A stretch of 23,681 bases of DNA from SCUN01 sp046598935 (GTDB lineage Bacteria > Acidobacteriota > Vicinamibacteria > Vicinamibacterales > SCN-69-37), in assembly GCA_046598935.1 (NCBI GenBank), contig JBKJHW010000080.1, positions 1 to 23,681 on the forward strand. The letters are read 5' to 3'. Positions 1 to 9,096 of the stretch are shown here, piece by piece. Position 1 is the stretch's first letter. Every line of letters starts with the position of its first letter. Below the pieces are notes generated by a model. The model had not been told where the DNA came from, did no database searches, and saw nothing but the letters and a program-made list of their open reading frames with translations. The position numbers and the translations under genes were made by a program.

Positions 1-2388
1 GCCGACCTGGTGTTCGACCCGACGAACGCCAACACGATTTACGCCGCGCTCTGGGAAGAGCGCCAGGCGCCATGGGAAAACGGCGTGTTCACAGGCCCTG
101 GCAGCGCGGTCTACAAATCGATCGACGGCGGCACGACATGGCGGCCGATCATGGCGGGCCTTCCCGACTACCCGAATGACGGCGTGATGCGCATCGGCGT
201 TACCGTCGCGCCATCAATGCCGTCGCGGCTCTTCGCCACAGTCGATGCGCGACAGAACGGCGGCCTCTATCGAAGCGACGATGCGGGCGGGCGCTGGTAC
301 AAAGTCGGAACCGACGACCGCGTCACCACGCGCGAGCAGGATTTCGCCGAAGTGAAAGTCGATCCGAAAAACCCCGACATCGTCTACGTCCCGAGTGTCG
401 TCGCCTGGAAGTCCGTCGACGGCGGCCACACATTCACGGCGTGGAAGGGCGCGCCGGGCGGCGATGACTATCACCGGCTGTGGATCAACCCGATTCAACC
501 GGACACGATGTTGCTCGCGGGCGATCAGGGCGCGGTGATCACCGTGAACGGCGGCCAGTCATGGAGTTCCTGGTACAACCAGCCGACGGCGCAGAGTTAT
601 CACGTGATGACGGACAACGCGTTCCCGTACCGCGTGTGCGGCAGCCAGCAGGACAGCGGATCCGTGTGCGTGTCGAGCCGCGGCGACGACGGCGCGATTA
701 CGTTGCGCGATTGGCATCCGGTCGGCGTCGAGGAATGGGGATACGTCGCGCCTGATCCGAACGACCCGGACATTGTCATCGGCGGAAAGTTGACGCGCTA
801 CGACCGCCGCACGGGTCAGACGCACGACATCTCGCCGGTCGCAGGCCCCTCGACTGCGCTCGGGGCCGGTGATCTATCGCGCACGCTGCGAACAGCGCCG
901 GTGTTGTATTCGGCCGCGGAACCGCGCTCGCTGTTTTACGCCACCAACGCCGTCTGGAAGTCGCTCAATAACGGCCAGAGCTGGACGGCGCTGAGCGGCG
1001 ATCTCTCGCGCTCAGCGTGGGAGGCGCCGCCAAACGTCGGTACCTACCGCGGCACACCGCCCGCGGAGTTCAGCCGGCGCGGCGTCGTCTACACGGTCTC
1101 GCCATCGCCGATTGATCCGGCCGTCATCTGGGCCGGAACGGACGATGGGCTCGTGCACGTCACGCGCGACGCCGGGAAAACCTGGACGAACGTCACGCCG
1201 CCGGCGCTCACGCCGTGGGCGAAGGTCTCGCTGATGGATTCGTCGCACTTCGACGCGAACGGCGCGTACATCGCCGTGAACACGCTGAGGCTGAACGATC
1301 TTCGTCCGCACATTTTCCGTACGCGCAACAGCGGCCGCACATGGGACCGCATCACGCGCGGAATCCCGGACGGCACGACCGTGAACGTCGTACGCGAGGA
1401 TCCGCTCCGGCGCGGAATGCTTTTTGCGGGGACGGAACAATCGGTTTATGTGTCGTTTGACGACGGCGATTCGTGGCGGCCGCTGGGTTTCAATCTGCCG
1501 GCGACGTCGATTCGCGATCTCGTCATCAAAGACGACGACCTCGTGGCGGGCACGCACGGGCGCGGATTCTGGATTCTCGACGACATCACGCCGCTCCGAC
1601 AGATCACCGCCGACGTCGTCAATCGCGCCCAGACTTTCCTGTTTCGTCCGACGACTGCCTGGCGCATGCGCTGGAACAAGAACACCGACACGCCGTGGCC
1701 GCCCGATGAGCCCACGATGCCGAACCCTCCGGACGGCGTGACCATCAATTACCTCCTCGGCGCGAGTGTTACGGGCCCGGTCACGCTCGATATCCTCGAA
1801 AATGTTCCGCCGACGGCGACGGCACGAAGCACGACTCGCCTGATCCGGCATTATTCGAGCGACGATCCGGACGAGCTGCTGGTCCCACTTGCCGAACGCA
1901 ACATTCCCGACGAGTGGATCCGCCCGCAGCTGAAACTGGCCGCCACGCCCGGCATGCATCGATTCGTGTGGGATCTCCGCTTGCCCCGGCCCGCGGCATC
2001 GAGCTTCGCGTATCCGATCTCGGCGATCTATGGCTACACGCCGAAGGAGCCGCGCGGCGCTTTGGTTCTTCCGGGCTCGTACGTGCTGAGGCTCACAGTC
2101 AACGGCCGCGTGTTCGCACAAGGAGTGACGGTCAAGATGGACCCGCGCGTGAAAACGCCTGCGGCCGATCTTCAGCTGCAATACACGCTATCGAGAAAGA
2201 TTTCAGATCTGATGCAACAGCTCGTCGACGCGAAGCGAACGCGACCAAGCGCGGCGATCGACGCTGCCTATGCGCCGCTCACGGATCTATTTATCCGGCT
2301 GCAGGACGCCGACGTGCGGCCGACGGCGGCGGTGGAAAACGCGGCGACTGCGGCGATTGCCAGGGCGGAAGCGGCGCTCGTGCGCTGA
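1..2388 (+). CDS. Sortilin/VPS10-like BNR-repeat protein, 5' truncated by the window
   Basis: The reading frame is open from base 1, so the true start lies upstream; 795 codons are visible, ending at TGA 2386-2388. At least eight Asp-box-like (BNR) repeats of the form S/T-x-D-G-G-x-T-W can be read, near bases 111-141, 265-300, 406-435, 538-567, 952-984, 1156-1185, 1315-1344 and 1447-1476. They are followed by the motif GTHGRGFWILDD (about 1549-1587) and then a C-terminal region of about 260 residues without repeats. This organisation is that of the large secreted sortilin-like or glycosyl-hydrolase-annotated beta-propeller proteins abundant in Acidobacteriota and Bacteroidota, which usually run to about 1000 residues. 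No enzymatic activity can be assigned, since the repeats only show a propeller fold. The signal peptide, if present, is outside the window. It converges on the aldehyde dehydrogenase gene with a 13 nt gap. Confidence 0.85.
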   Translation, partial: ADLVFDPTNANTIYAALWEERQAPWENGVFTGPGSAVYKSIDGGTTWRPIMAGLPDYPNDGVMRIGVTVAPSMPSRLFATVDARQNGGLYRSDDAGGRWYKVGTDDRVTTREQDFAEVKVDPKNPDIVYVPSVVAWKSVDGGHTFTAWKGAPGGDDYHRLWINPIQPDTMLLAGDQGAVITVNGGQSWSSWYNQPTAQSYHVMTDNAFPYRVCGSQQDSGSVCVSSRGDDGAITLRDWHPVGVEEWGYVAPDPNDPDIVIGGKLTRYDRRTGQTHDISPVAGPSTALGAGDLSRTLRTAPVLYSAAEPRSLFYATNAVWKSLNNGQSWTALSGDLSRSAWEAPPNVGTYRGTPPAEFSRRGVVYTVSPSPIDPAVIWAGTDDGLVHVTRDAGKTWTNVTPPALTPWAKVSLMDSSHFDANGAYIAVNTLRLNDLRPHIFRTRNSGRTWDRITRGIPDGTTVNVVREDPLRRGMLFAGTEQSVYVSFDDGDSWRPLGFNLPATSIRDLVIKDDDLVAGTHGRGFWILDDITPLRQITADVVNRAQTFLFRPTTAWRMRWNKNTDTPWPPDEPTMPNPPDGVTINYLLGASVTGPVTLDILENVPPTATARSTTRLIRHYSSDDPDELLVPLAERNIPDEWIRPQLKLAATPGMHRFVWDLRLPRPAASSFAYPISAIYGYTPKEPRGALVLPGSYVLRLTVNGRVFAQGVTVKMDPRVKTPAADLQLQYTLSRKISDLMQQLVDAKRTRPSAAIDAAYAPLTDLFIRLQDADVRPTAAVENAATAAIARAEAALVR

Positions 2389-2401
2389 CGCGCAGGATGC
2401 G

Positions 2402-3934
<1,533 letters not shown>

Positions 3935-3943
3935 GGACTCACC

Positions 3944-3949
3944 ACGATA
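3944..3949 (-). promoter_or_regulatory. Candidate -10 box of the aldehyde dehydrogenase gene
   Basis: Read on the minus strand this is TATCGT, with 9 nt between it and the ATG at 3934. No good -35 is visible. The placement matches the other -10-like boxes in this window and implies a transcript with almost no 5' leader. It sits in the 61 nt divergent region shared with the PAP2 gene. Confidence 0.4.
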
Positions 3950-3978
3950 GCGCAGGTCGGGCCGGCGCCGATCGCATC

Positions 3979-3987
3979 TGCTATCCT
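3979..3987 (+). promoter_or_regulatory. Candidate extended -10 of the PAP2 phosphatase gene
   Basis: TGCTATCCT fits an extended -10 (TGn + TATCCT, hexamer 3982-3987). Only 8 nt separate it from the ATG at 3996, so transcription would begin at or next to the start codon. No Shine-Dalgarno sequence lies between, which supports leaderless initiation. Confidence 0.45.
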
Positions 3988-3995
3988 CCACGCTC

Positions 3996-4757
3996 ATGAT
4001 TTCTTCGTCGCTGGCGACCGCGCTCGTTGCGGCCCTGGCTCAAACTCCAGCCCAGCCCGCGACGCCCGTTCCGCCGAAACCTGTCGCAGTCACTGCGCCG
4101 GCTCCCGTGCCGAATCCGTTCCGGCACATGCTGACGAATCTCGGGAAAGACGCGCGGTCAATGGGCACAGCGGAGCCCATCATCATCCTCGGCGTCGGAG
4201 GCGCCGGCGCCCTCGCAGCGCACAACAACGATTCGCGCGTCCGCGACTGGGCGCTCGCCAAGTCAAAGGAGTCGGAAACGGCGACGTTCGGCAACGTCGC
4301 CGGCGATGGATTCCTGCAGAGCGGCGCAGCCATCGCGGTGTGGGCTTTTGCGAGAGAGCGCAAGGATGCCCGGCTCGAGGCCACGGGCAGCGACCTGATT
4401 CGCGCCCAACTGCTCAATGGCGTATTGACGCAGGGGCTGAAGCGGATCGTGGACCGCGGCAGGCCCGATGGAGGCGGCCATGCGTTTCCTTCGGGCCACG
4501 CATCGGCCGCGTTTGCCACGGCGGCCGTCATTCAGCGCAACTACGGCGCCGCGCGATCAGTGCCGTTCTACGTGCTCGGCGGCTTCGTCGGCTGGTCGCG
4601 TGTGCGGACGGGCCATCACTGGCTGAGCGATGTCGTTTTCGGCGGCGCCCTGGGGATCTCGACCGGGCTGGCGGTAACAAAGGGCCGCACCGGGAAGTGG
4701 TCTGTCATTCCGGTGAAGACGTCGGGCGGCGGCGCGATTTATGTCGTCCGCCGCTAG
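3996..4757 (+). CDS. Exported PAP2-family phosphatase
   Basis: A 253-residue member of the type 2 phosphatidic acid phosphatase superfamily, which dephosphorylates lipid phosphates or undecaprenyl pyrophosphate at the membrane's outer face. All three signature motifs are intact: KX6RP (Lys149 to Arg156-Pro157), PSGH (165-168) and SRX5HX3D (Ser201-Arg202, His208, Asp212). The N-terminus has a short hydrophobic segment followed by a Pro/Ala-rich stretch, consistent with a signal peptide or anchor. Few long hydrophobic segments follow, so it may be a periplasmic, non-integral PAP2. The 3' end overlaps the next gene by 17 nt, suggesting co-transcription. The substrate cannot be read from the sequence. 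Confidence 0.88.
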   Translation: MISSSLATALVAALAQTPAQPATPVPPKPVAVTAPAPVPNPFRHMLTNLGKDARSMGTAEPIIILGVGGAGALAAHNNDSRVRDWALAKSKESETATFGNVAGDGFLQSGAAIAVWAFARERKDARLEATGSDLIRAQLLNGVLTQGLKRIVDRGRPDGGGHAFPSGHASAAFATAAVIQRNYGAARSVPFYVLGGFVGWSRVRTGHHWLSDVVFGGALGISTGLAVTKGRTGKWSVIPVKTSGGGAIYVVRR

Positions 4758-5370
4758 AATCCAGCTCGCGCGAAACGGCGCCATCGTCGACAGCGACGTT
4801 GCCGCAATCGCTGCGGCGCGCGCGGAATTCGACGCGACGCACGTGCTTACACTTCCGGCGTTCATCGACGCGGCTCTGCTCGCCGAAGCGCAACAGCACA
4901 TCGCCACAGGCACGTTTCATTCAAAAATCCACAAAGCGTCCGGCGTCGAAATGTGCATGGAGCCAAACGCCGTCGTCTGGCTCCTCCGCTTTCTCATGGT
5001 GTCGGCCGACCTGCTTCGCGCCGTCGAGGCGCTGACTGGCGTAACGGAACTATCGTCGTTCTTTGGCCGCGTCTACCGCCTCGACCCCGGAACCGACCAG
5101 CGGCATGACTGGCACGACGATCTCGAAGACGGCCGTCAGCTGGGGTTCAGCCTGAATGTGTCGACCGACCGGTTCGAAGGCGGTGCGCTGCAACTACGGG
5201 AGCGCGATCCCGAACGCGTAACAGCCACGGTTTACAACACCACTCCCGGCGACGCCGTGATCTTCCGGTTGCACCCGAATGTGCAACACCAGGTGCACCC
5301 GATCACCGGCACAGTCCCCCGCACCGTCTTCGCCGGCTGGTTCCGCTCCGGCGTCCCGGGACTGAAATAG
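4741..5370 (+). CDS. 2-oxoglutarate/Fe(II)-dependent oxygenase (PF13640-like)
   Basis: A 209-residue protein with a double-stranded beta-helix oxygenase core. The HxD iron motif is His125/Asp127 (in RHDWHDD). The distal iron ligand is most likely His183 in QHQVHPITG, and Arg194 in PRTVFAGWF should bind the 2-oxoglutarate carboxylate. The segment FEGGALQL between them is typical of prolyl-4-hydroxylase-like 2OG oxygenases. The ATG at 4741 lies inside the PAP2 gene (17 nt overlap); no later Met or strong start keeps the whole domain, so I keep it. Translation is probably coupled to PAP2. The substrate is unknown; hydroxylation of a protein or small molecule is only a family-level expectation. 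It converges on dut across a repeat-filled 193 nt gap. Confidence 0.82.
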   Translation: MSSAARIQLARNGAIVDSDVAAIAAARAEFDATHVLTLPAFIDAALLAEAQQHIATGTFHSKIHKASGVEMCMEPNAVVWLLRFLMVSADLLRAVEALTGVTELSSFFGRVYRLDPGTDQRHDWHDDLEDGRQLGFSLNVSTDRFEGGALQLRERDPERVTATVYNTTPGDAVIFRLHPNVQHQVHPITGTVPRTVFAGWFRSGVPGLK

Positions 5371-5379
5371 CGCAAAATA

Positions 5380-5422
5380 ATTAAAGTCGGGAGTTAATTA
5401 GGAATTAACTCCCGACTTTAAT
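5380..5422. repeat. Perfect 20 bp inverted repeat, copy 1 of the hairpin element
   Basis: The left arm ATTAAAGTCGGGAGTTAATT (5380-5399) and the right arm at 5403-5422 are exact reverse complements, separated by the 3 nt loop AGG. The gene-side flank starts 9 nt after the oxygenase stop codon. The stem is AT-rich with a GC core, unlike the surrounding DNA. It could fold in both transcripts of this convergent pair and serve as a bidirectional terminator, but its exact duplication nearby marks it as a dispersed palindromic (REP/MITE-like) element. Confidence 0.9.
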
Positions 5423-5488
5423 GGCACACCAGACCGTCCGTGACGGCGAGCCCGCATCTCAGCGGGGCGTGCTGCTCCGCGGAATTCG
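5423..5488. other. 66 bp segment between the two hairpins, resembling an internal part of dut
   Basis: This G+C-rich segment is enclosed by the two palindromes. Read on the minus strand, one frame gives APLRCGLAVTDGLV, which resembles TPLKRGLTVANGVGV of the dut product encoded at about 5771-5815. My hand alignment of the nucleotides gives about 35 matches in 45 columns with a 2 nt gap. It also holds a small hairpin, CCGT-CCGTG-ACGG (5434-5446). It may be a decayed duplicate of a dut fragment, or a standard core of the repeat family that resembles dut by chance. It has no intact coding potential. Confidence 0.5.
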
Positions 5489-5537
5489 GCAATTAAAGTC
5501 GGGAGTTAATTGGCAATTAACTCCCGACTTTAATTGC
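5489..5537. repeat. Perfect 23 bp inverted repeat, copy 2 of the hairpin element
   Basis: Arms 5489-5511 and 5515-5537 are exact reverse complements around the loop GGC (5512-5514). The inner 20 bp of each arm are identical to copy 1; copy 2 is extended outward by GC/AATTGC. The two copies lie in direct orientation, though each is a palindrome so orientation is ambiguous. Together with copy 1 and the 66 bp between them they form one composite element. Confidence 0.9.
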
Positions 5538-5572
5538 TTTAATTGCTGCGCTTTTAATTGCTGCTAATTGCT
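5531..5572. repeat. Four copies of TAATTGCT between hairpin 2 and the end of dut
   Basis: The octamer TAATTGCT occurs at 5531-5538, 5540-5547, 5555-5562 and 5565-5572. The first copy is the outer arm of hairpin 2. The fourth overlaps the dut stop codon (5564-5566 on the minus strand) and supplies its last Ser and Asn codons. It looks like partial replication of the hairpin arm's end, and it shows that the element reaches into coding sequence. Confidence 0.75.
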
Positions 5573-5998
5573 TCCGGTTGAACCGAAGCCGCCGCGATCG
5601 GGGGATGTGGCGGCGGCGCGTTCCTTGAACTCGGCCTGCACAAACGGCAGGATCACGCCCTGGGCGAGGCGATCGCCGCGCTTGATCTCAACGGGCGCGG
5701 ACGTGACGTTCATCAGCTGAATCTTCAATTCGTCAGTCGGCCCTGAATAATCGCTGTCGAGCACGCCGACGCCGTTGGCGACGGTGAGCCCGCGCTTGAG
5801 CGGCGTGCTGCTGCGGGCGAAGATCCCCAGAAAATGTCCGGCGGGAACCGCAAAGACAAGCCCCGTCGGAACGAGCTTGATCTCACCCGGAGCAATCACC
5901 ATGTCGGCCGACGAGGCGAGATCGAATCCGGCCGAACCGGCCGTCTGGTACGACGGCATCGGCACGGCGGGATCGAGACGAACGATTGAAATCTTCAT
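5564..5998 (-). CDS. dut: dUTP diphosphatase (dUTPase)
   Basis: A 144-residue trimeric-type dUTPase that hydrolyses dUTP to dUMP and pyrophosphate, keeping uracil out of DNA and feeding dTMP synthesis. All five family motifs are readable in order: AGSAGFDL, ARSSTPLKRGL, GVGVLDSDYSG, RGDRLAQGV and the C-terminal RGGFGSTG arm. The motif 3 region carries the catalytic Asp in LDSDYSG. The frame is open upstream to 6175, but that extension is repeat-derived, so I start at the ATG 5998 (MKISIVRL). No clear Shine-Dalgarno or -10 box is visible for this start. The final residues SN come from a repeat unit just past the conserved GSTG. It lies 71 nt downstream of the S9 peptidase on the same strand and may be co-transcribed. 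Confidence 0.95.
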   Translation of the reverse strand: MKISIVRLDPAVPMPSYQTAGSAGFDLASSADMVIAPGEIKLVPTGLVFAVPAGHFLGIFARSSTPLKRGLTVANGVGVLDSDYSGPTDELKIQLMNVTSAPVEIKRGDRLAQGVILPFVQAEFKERAAATSPDRGGFGSTGSN

Positions 5999-6040
5999 AG
6001 TCAACAGTCGGTGCTCAGTGGCCGATGAGGTCGTGGATAT

Positions 6041-6068
6041 CGACCATTGACCACTCACCATCGACCAT
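6041..6068. repeat. Degenerate ~7 bp tandem repeat upstream of dut
   Basis: On the plus strand the units are CGACCAT, TGACCA, CTCACCA and TCGACCAT; on the minus strand they read as ATGGTCG-like words. The array fills the gap between the S9 peptidase stop (6070-6072) and the dut start. It creates spurious in-frame codons upstream of dut. Confidence 0.6.
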
Positions 6069-6069
6069 T

Positions 6070-9048
6070 TTACTTCCGGACTTCCGACGCGGGCTTCGGC
6101 GCTTCCGCGCGCTTGAACATCGGGCTGACGTCGCGCGTGCCCTTCTGCAGGAACGACACGCCCTTGTCCATCCACTCCGGGCGCGGCTTACCGAGCAGGT
6201 AGTGGTCGAAGAACTCATCCTGGTGCACCGTCCAGTACTTCATGTTGTCGCGATTGCGAAGGCCGTGCGCTTCACCGTTGAAGGTGAACATGTACGCTTC
6301 TTTGCCCAGCCGCCGCATCGCCGTGTTGAATTCAATGCCCTGGTACCACGGCACGGCATCGTCCGCGTCGTTATGAATCGTGAGATACGGCGTGTTGATG
6401 CGGTTGATCCAGAAGAGCGGCGAGTTCTCGATGTACTCGAGCGGCGAGTCCCAGAGCGGCTTGCCGATGCGGCTTTGCGTTTTCTCGTACTGGAACTGAC
6501 GCACCATCCCCGTGCCCCAGCGAATGCCGCCGTACGCGCTCGTCATGTTGACCACCGACGCGCCGGCCTGCACCGCCCGGAAGATGTTGGTCTGCGTGAT
6601 CATGTACGTGATCTGGTACCCGCCCCATGAGTGGCCCTGGATCCCGATACGCTTCGGATCGATGTAGCCCTGCGCAACCACGGTGTTGATCGCGGGAATC
6701 ACGCACTTCATCGCGCTCGGTCCCGGGTAGCCTTCGTCGTAGACGATGTCGGGCTGGAGGACGATGTAGCCGTTGCTCACGTAGCGCTGGACGTTGATGC
6801 TCGTGCCGACGTTCGGCGCGACGAAGCCGTGCAGATTCTGCGAGAGCTGCTCGTAGATGTAGACCATCAGCGGGTACTTCTTGCTCGGATCGAAGTTGTC
6901 CGGCTTGATCAGCATCGCCTTGAGCACTTTGCCGTCGGTGTTGATGTACGTCATGTTCTCGGCCTTGCCCCACACGTACTGCGACTGCTGCGGGTTGACG
7001 TCACTCACCTTCTTCGGCGCGGCAAAGTTGATGTCGGTGATCCAGAGGTTCGGGAACTCGTCAAAGGTCTGCTGGGTGACGACCATCACGTCGGCGTTCT
7101 TCGCCTTGATCGGAGCGCCGAGGCGCTTGTCGACCATGATGACCTTCTCCGGCACGCCGCCGGCGTACGGGACCTTGTAGTAGCCGGTCGCCTTCGTCTC
7201 GGCGTTGATGGTGGCCAGCAGCAGCGGCGTGCTCGTCTGTACCGTGCGCGCTTCCGTGTCGAGCGGACGATAACGGAACTGCAGGCGCTGCTTGCGGCCT
7301 TCGCCGGCGGTGATCATCCGCGCGTTCGTGCCGTCAGGCCGGATTTCCCAGACGTCGAATTCGTCGTAGATGAGCACCGTTTTGTCGCCATCCGTCCATC
7401 CGCCGGTGCCGTGCGATCCCGGCAGACTCGGCGAGTCGTGGCTCTCGTTGAAGAACTTCACCGGGAGACGCTCGGTCAGGTTCGTCTTCGAACCGTCAGC
7501 GACGCGATACGTGAACCAGTCGCCCTGGTCGTCGTCGAAGTACAGGACATAACCGCCGCCGGGCGAAAGCGTCGAGCCGCCGTTGGCGTGTTCGAGCAGT
7601 TTGCGGCGCGCGCCGGTCTTGAGGTCCACGAGCGAGATGTCGCTGTACGTCGTGTCCCAGGACATTTCCTTCTCGTAGGGCAAGCCGTTCGTGCCGATTG
7701 CGCGATTCGGATCGTCAGTCGGGTTGACGGTCGGGAGATCGAGCGTCGCCAGCTGGACGAACTTCTTGTCGCCGAGATGCACGACGGCGCGGTAGTTGCG
7801 GTTGCGCTCCTGCGCGGCGCGCACCTGCTGCATCGGCTGCAGCTGTCCGTCGTTGGTGCTCCACAGGTCCACGCGCGTCGGCGCCTTGGCTTTTGGATCA
7901 GCCGGCGGCAGCGGCGGCGCCGATGTGCCGACAAAGAGGCGCATGCCGTCCTTCGAAAAATCAGGCGCGAAGTCGCCGCTCACCACCTGGCCAGAAAGAA
8001 TCCCTTTCGTCGTGCCGGAGACGAGCTCAGCCGCGGCAGCGTCGCCCGCCGTCCAGTAATAGGCGCGGTACGGCGAGACCTTCTTGTCGTAGTCCGCCTG
8101 GTCGCTCAGGAACGCCACCTGCCTCCCTGCATCGTCGAACGCGAGGCTCTTGTAGTTGCCCTTGCCCTTATGGAGGCTGACAACCGATGCGTTGGACAGA
8201 TTCCGCGCGAACGCGCCGTCATTCGCGGCCGTGTTCGACGACACCGCATATGCAAGCCACGAGCCGTCTTTGCTCCAGATGTATTCAGTGACTTCGGGGA
8301 TCGTCGTTTCCTGCCCGCTCGCGAGGTTGCGAAGGACCACGTCCGTGCCTGGCGTTTTCGTTTTCTCGGGCTCGGCGGGAGTCGCCGGCGGCGCGGCGGG
8401 AGTCGCGGCCGGCGCGGCCGGGGCCGCGCCGGCTTCGCCGGTCGCAGCGGCAGGGGCGGCGCCGCCGCCTCCGCGTCCTGCACCGCGCCCGGCGCTGGCC
8501 GGCGCCGGCTTTTTGTAGGCGACCCAGGTTGAAGATTCTTCGGGCAGCTTGAAGCCGGCCACGCGATCGATCGTCGTGACCTTACCGTCGGCGAGCGTCA
8601 TGATGCCGAGGCTGTTGCGATCCCCGCCGCCGGCCGCTCCGCCGCGGCCGCCGCGTCCTGCGGCAGCCGGCGCTGCACCGCCTTCACCTTCCGCAGCGTC
8701 GCCGCTGGCGTCGGCCTTCGGCGGCACAATGGTGAAAAGCATGAATTTGCCGTCGAGCGTGAACTGCGGGTTCGAGCCGCGGGCCGACCGGAATTCCTGT
8801 CCGGTCTTCACGTTGCGCGCAATGACATCGCCGTCTTCAGCCTGCGAAGTGACCGCGTACCCCAGCCACTGGCCGTCGTTCGACAGCCGCGTGCCGCCGA
8901 TCGTGCGCCAGTAGTCGACGACGTCGTAGGTCAAGGGGCGTTTGGGCGCGTTTTGCGCGCTGACAGGCAGCTGCGCCGAGCCGAATACAAGAAACGCGGC
9001 GCCGACAATTGTTGCGGCGCGCCAATACGTGCGGAAAACCTTTACCAT
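6070..9048 (-). CDS. Secreted S9-family (prolyl oligopeptidase/DPP-like) serine peptidase
   Basis: A 992-residue protein with an N-terminal signal peptide (positive start, hydrophobic core, VSA-Q cleavage site near residue 31). A long beta-propeller-type region follows, then a C-terminal alpha/beta-hydrolase domain. The catalytic triad can be placed: Ser807 in GHSWGGY, Asp896 in NDADDAVP and His928 in GEAHGL. The Asp-to-His spacing of 32 equals that of DPP-IV. Two low-complexity Ala/Gly/Pro-rich stretches (about 112-143 and 181-230) interrupt the propeller and are unusual for the family. The start is secure: a strong GGAGGGG site sits just upstream. It is expected to cleave oligopeptides in the periplasm or outside the cell. 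It is divergent from the P1 peptidase gene. Confidence 0.93.
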   Translation of the reverse strand: MVKVFRTYWRAATIVGAAFLVFGSAQLPVSAQNAPKRPLTYDVVDYWRTIGGTRLSNDGQWLGYAVTSQAEDGDVIARNVKTGQEFRSARGSNPQFTLDGKFMLFTIVPPKADASGDAAEGEGGAAPAAAGRGGRGGAAGGGDRNSLGIMTLADGKVTTIDRVAGFKLPEESSTWVAYKKPAPASAGRGAGRGGGGAAPAAATGEAGAAPAAPAATPAAPPATPAEPEKTKTPGTDVVLRNLASGQETTIPEVTEYIWSKDGSWLAYAVSSNTAANDGAFARNLSNASVVSLHKGKGNYKSLAFDDAGRQVAFLSDQADYDKKVSPYRAYYWTAGDAAAAELVSGTTKGILSGQVVSGDFAPDFSKDGMRLFVGTSAPPLPPADPKAKAPTRVDLWSTNDGQLQPMQQVRAAQERNRNYRAVVHLGDKKFVQLATLDLPTVNPTDDPNRAIGTNGLPYEKEMSWDTTYSDISLVDLKTGARRKLLEHANGGSTLSPGGGYVLYFDDDQGDWFTYRVADGSKTNLTERLPVKFFNESHDSPSLPGSHGTGGWTDGDKTVLIYDEFDVWEIRPDGTNARMITAGEGRKQRLQFRYRPLDTEARTVQTSTPLLLATINAETKATGYYKVPYAGGVPEKVIMVDKRLGAPIKAKNADVMVVTQQTFDEFPNLWITDINFAAPKKVSDVNPQQSQYVWGKAENMTYINTDGKVLKAMLIKPDNFDPSKKYPLMVYIYEQLSQNLHGFVAPNVGTSINVQRYVSNGYIVLQPDIVYDEGYPGPSAMKCVIPAINTVVAQGYIDPKRIGIQGHSWGGYQITYMITQTNIFRAVQAGASVVNMTSAYGGIRWGTGMVRQFQYEKTQSRIGKPLWDSPLEYIENSPLFWINRINTPYLTIHNDADDAVPWYQGIEFNTAMRRLGKEAYMFTFNGEAHGLRNRDNMKYWTVHQDEFFDHYLLGKPRPEWMDKGVSFLQKGTRDVSPMFKRAEAPKPASEVRK

Positions 9049-9053
9049 GCCGT

Positions 9054-9060
9054 CCCCTCC
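9054..9060 (-). promoter_or_regulatory. Strong ribosome binding site of the S9 peptidase
   Basis: The minus strand reads GGAGGGG, 5 nt before the ATG at 9048 (7 nt counted from the GGAGG core). It fixes the start codon. It contrasts with most other operon-first genes here, which have no such site. Confidence 0.8.
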
Positions 9061-9077
9061 AGAGTGGAAAAGCGGCT

Positions 9078-9083
9078 TATCAT
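9078..9083 (+). promoter_or_regulatory. Candidate -10 box upstream of the P1 peptidase gene
   Basis: TATCAT lies 7 nt before an ATG at 9091, the same geometry as the other leaderless-type promoters in the window. That ATG is not in frame with the P1 peptidase; it opens an 11-codon frame (MIGCTGERVNG, stop) running into the octamer array. The minus-strand promoter of the S9 gene must overlap this region. Confidence 0.35.
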
Positions 9084-9096
9084 CGCACGAATGATC

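Noticed and set aside
5380..5537. CRISPR-like repeat-spacer-repeat
   Set aside because: There are only two repeat units, each a full palindrome, with one 66 bp spacer and no cas genes. It fits a palindromic dispersed element better.
5999..6175. N-terminal extension of dUTPase to 6175
   Set aside because: The extension comes from the 3' end of the S9 gene and the 7 bp repeat array. dUTPase homology starts at MKISIVRL (5998).
6631..8532. 633-codon plus-strand frame inside the S9 peptidase
   Set aside because: It is antisense to a complete peptidase with an intact catalytic triad; its composition is typical of a shadow frame.
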